Positions 5,101-6,437 of a DNA stretch of 6,437 nt are shown here, piece by piece; positions within the stretch are counted from its first letter, which is position 1; each line of letters starts with the position of its first letter. The notes beneath the pieces were generated by a model, which worked only from the letters and a program-made list of their open reading frames with translations, was not told the DNA's origin and made no database searches. The position numbers and the translations under genes are program-made. The stretch comes from Rhodospirillaceae bacterium CCH5-H10. Its GTDB lineage: Bacteria; Pseudomonadota; Alphaproteobacteria; Reyranellales; Reyranellaceae. Where the stretch lies: the NCBI GenBank assembly GCA_001557035.1, contig LSKJ01000725.1:1-6437 (forward strand), given 5' to 3'.

Positions 5101-6180
5101 CTGGAGGTTGAGCAGCGGGAACGCGCTGTGCACGCCGGTCAGGTTGGTCGGCATGCTCTTCGCGATGTAGCTCTTGTCGAGCTGCGAGAGTGACGTGACG
5201 CCGAGCAGGCCCATCGCCTCCTTCATCTCTTCCTCGAGCAACTCGATCACACGCTCGATGCCGGCCGCACCGGCCGCGGCGAGGCCGTAGCAATAGAGAC
5301 GGCCGAGGCCGACCCAGTCGGCGCCCATGCAGATCGCCTTCACGATGTCGCTGCCGCGGCTGAAGCTGCCGTCGACCGCCACCTTGGCACGACCCGCCAC
5401 CGCCTCGACGATCTCCGGCAGCGCCTCGGCGGAGCCGCGCCCATGGTCGAGCTGGCGGCCGCCATGGTTGGAGCAATAGACGGCCCAGACACCCTGCTGG
5501 CAGGCCAGGTCGGCGTCCTCGCCGGTGCCGATGCCCTTCAGCATGAACTTCACGTCGGGGAACTTCTCGCGGACGGCGATGAAGTTCTTCCACGAGAAGG
5601 CCGCCTGATGGTCTTGCCCGACGGCCGAGGTGCGCCACGACTTCACGAAGCGCTTGGCGATGTCGCGTTCCCGGCGGCTGTAGACCTGGGTATCGACGGT
5701 GATGCAGAAGGCGTCGTAGCCCGCATCCATCGCCTGCTTCACCCGGTCCGCGACCCAGGCATCGTCGCCGCGCACATAGAGTTGATAAATCTTGGGGCCA
5801 CCGCCGCCTTTCACGATGTCTTCGAGCTTGAGCGTCGTCACCGAGCTGATCAGCATCGCCACGTTACCCGCGCCGGCGCCCTGGGCGACCGTGATGCCGC
5901 CGCCGGGCTCGAAGGATTCAAGCGATCCGACCGGCGCCAGCATCACCGGCAGGCGGATCTTCCGGCCGAGGATTTCGGAGGACGGATCGATCGACGAGAC
6001 GTCGCGCAGCACGCGCGGCCTGAAGGCAATCGTGTCGAGCGCCAGTCTGTTGCGGCGCAGCGTGGTTTCGGTTTCGGTACCGCCGATCAAATAATCCCAG
6101 ATGTTGGGATTGAGCCGGATTTTCGCCGCTTTTACGATTTCGTGTAGCGTCACGAAGTCGTTTTCCAGACCGCTCGCCAT
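5086..6180 (-). CDS. FMN-dependent alpha-hydroxy acid oxidase/dehydrogenase, non-glycolate subgroup
   Basis: A 364-residue TIM-barrel flavoenzyme of the glycolate oxidase/lactate dehydrogenase family, oxidising an alpha-hydroxy acid to a keto acid. The catalytic residues line up with spinach glycolate oxidase: Tyr30 (Y24), Tyr135 (QLYV, Y129), Asp163 (TVDT, D157), Arg170 (R164), Lys215 (K230), His239 (SNHGGRQ, H254) and Arg242 (R257). Arg294 (GLGR) matches the FMN phosphate ligand R309. Several things are unusual. The pocket Trp108 is Val114 and Leu161 is Tyr167. The phosphate-side Arg289 is Ser274 (DGSFSRG instead of DGGxRRG). The stretch between R164 and K230, which contains variable loop 4, is about 21 residues shorter. 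The ATG at 6180 has GAGGGA three bases upstream; an in-frame ATG at 6357 would add 59 Arg/Pro-rich residues foreign to the family. It is cytoplasmic, single-gene, and convergent with the dehydrogenase. The substrate is unknown and unlikely to be glycolate. Confidence 0.93.
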   Translation of the reverse strand: MASGLENDFVTLHEIVKAAKIRLNPNIWDYLIGGTETETTLRRNRLALDTIAFRPRVLRDVSSIDPSSEILGRKIRLPVMLAPVGSLESFEPGGGITVAQGAGAGNVAMLISSVTTLKLEDIVKGGGGPKIYQLYVRGDDAWVADRVKQAMDAGYDAFCITVDTQVYSRRERDIAKRFVKSWRTSAVGQDHQAAFSWKNFIAVREKFPDVKFMLKGIGTGEDADLACQQGVWAVYCSNHGGRQLDHGRGSAEALPEIVEAVAGRAKVAVDGSFSRGSDIVKAICMGADWVGLGRLYCYGLAAAGAAGIERVIELLEEEMKEAMGLLGVTSLSQLDKSYIAKSMPTNLTGVHSAFPLLNLQDEGY

Positions 6181-6227
6181 TGTTCCCTCGACTCTCGCAG
6201 TGGTGCCGGATTTCTTGCGCGTCCTTC

Positions 6228-6249
6228 GACGCCGCGTCAACGTGGCGTC
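6228..6249. promoter_or_regulatory. Inverted repeat in the divergent promoter region, possible operator
   Basis: GACGCC (6228-6233) and GGCGTC (6244-6249) are perfect 6-base complements with 10 bases between them. The right half of the spacer holds CGTCAA (6235-6240), which reads TTGACG on the minus strand and could be the oxidase -35 box. A repressor bound here could control the oxidase gene. The -10 expected 17 bases on (CAAGAA, 6217-6212) is poor, so the promoter part is weak. Confidence 0.3.
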
Positions 6250-6263
6250 ACGGGCGGCCGGCA

Positions 6264-6292
6264 TTGACGGTGGCGGCTTCGGACGATTTGAT
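6264..6292 (+). promoter_or_regulatory. Candidate sigma-70 promoter for the secreted-protein gene
   Basis: TTGACG (6264-6269) matches five of six bases of the -35 consensus. After 17 bases, TTTGAT (6287-6292) matches four of six of the -10. Transcription would start near 6299, about 68 bases before the ATG at 6367. It is the best housekeeping-type promoter seen in the window. Confidence 0.45.
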
Positions 6293-6366
6293 CGCCGCCC
6301 GGGCATCCGCTCGGCGGAACATGCAGGACGGCCCGCAAGACTATGGGCAAGCGGCAAGGACTCAAG

Positions 6367-6437
6367 ATGAAGAGACGCGTACTGACCACGGCCCTGGTCC
6401 TCGGATTGTTCGGAGGGCCGGCCCTTGCCGCCGATCC
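6367..6437 (+). CDS. Secreted or periplasmic protein, N-terminus only (signal peptide)
   Basis: An ATG at 6367 preceded by AAGGA (6356-6360), six bases away, opens a frame that runs off the window after 23 complete codons. The peptide has a basic start (MKRR), a hydrophobic core (VLTTALVLGLFGGP) and an ALA-AD cleavage site after about residue 21, which is a textbook Sec signal peptide. The mature protein is not visible, so its function cannot be named. Its neighbour is the divergent FMN oxidase, which may share regulation with it. The ATG at 6320 is in another frame and lacks this signal. Confidence 0.8.
   Translation, partial: MKRRVLTTALVLGLFGGPALAAD

Noticed and set aside
6181..6357. A longer oxidase start at 6357
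   Set aside because: The extra 59 residues are Arg/Pro-rich and unlike the family, and the ATG at 6180 has its own ribosome site.
1..6437. CRISPR arrays, tRNA or rRNA genes, transposase genes
   Set aside because: No regularly spaced repeats, no cloverleaf with tRNA consensus bases, and no transposase reading frame were seen. The 1-103 cloverleaf lacks tRNA T-loop and anticodon features.

Overview
The window is GC-rich, with strong G/C preference at third codon positions, long open antisense frames and palindromic intergenic repeats. This points to a soil-type alphaproteobacterium of the Hyphomicrobiales/Bradyrhizobium/Reyranella kind. The assignment rests on general composition and protein style, not on a marker gene.

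Layout. Positions 1-103 hold a nested palindromic (REP-like) repeat cut by the window edge. On the minus strand, from 2113 down to 138, lies a compact operon: atzG (GatC-like, 62 aa), atzE (amidase-signature subunit, 460 aa) and hpxZ/atzH (SnoaL-fold, 132 aa). The first two genes overlap by ATGA; the last two are 9 bases apart. A 40-codon candidate ORF (2158-2280) sits in the operon's leader. Just upstream, at 2319-2335, is a near-perfect sigma-54 promoter reading into the operon. Divergently on the plus strand are atzF (allophanate hydrolase, 591 aa) and then a short-chain dehydrogenase (250 aa). A second nested palindrome and a perfect 11-bp inverted repeat over a stop codon separate this block from a minus-strand FMN-dependent alpha-hydroxy acid oxidase (364 aa, 5086-6180). 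The window ends inside a plus-strand gene that opens with a clear signal peptide (6367 onward).

How the genes fit together. AtzG-AtzE, AtzH and AtzF are, in the characterised Pseudomonas ADP pathway, the complete lower part of cyanuric acid catabolism: 1-carboxybiuret to 1,3-dicarboxyurea (AtzEG), to allophanate (AtzH), to ammonia and CO2 (AtzF). The ring-opening enzyme AtzD and a biuret hydrolase are not in the window. The HpxZ name of the same small family comes from oxalurate/purine catabolism, so the real substrate may be a ureide. The sigma-54 promoter fits nitrogen scavenging under nitrogen limitation. The dehydrogenase and the flavin oxidase have no proven link to this pathway. A link through ureidoglycolate, itself an alpha-hydroxy acid, is offered only as a hypothesis.
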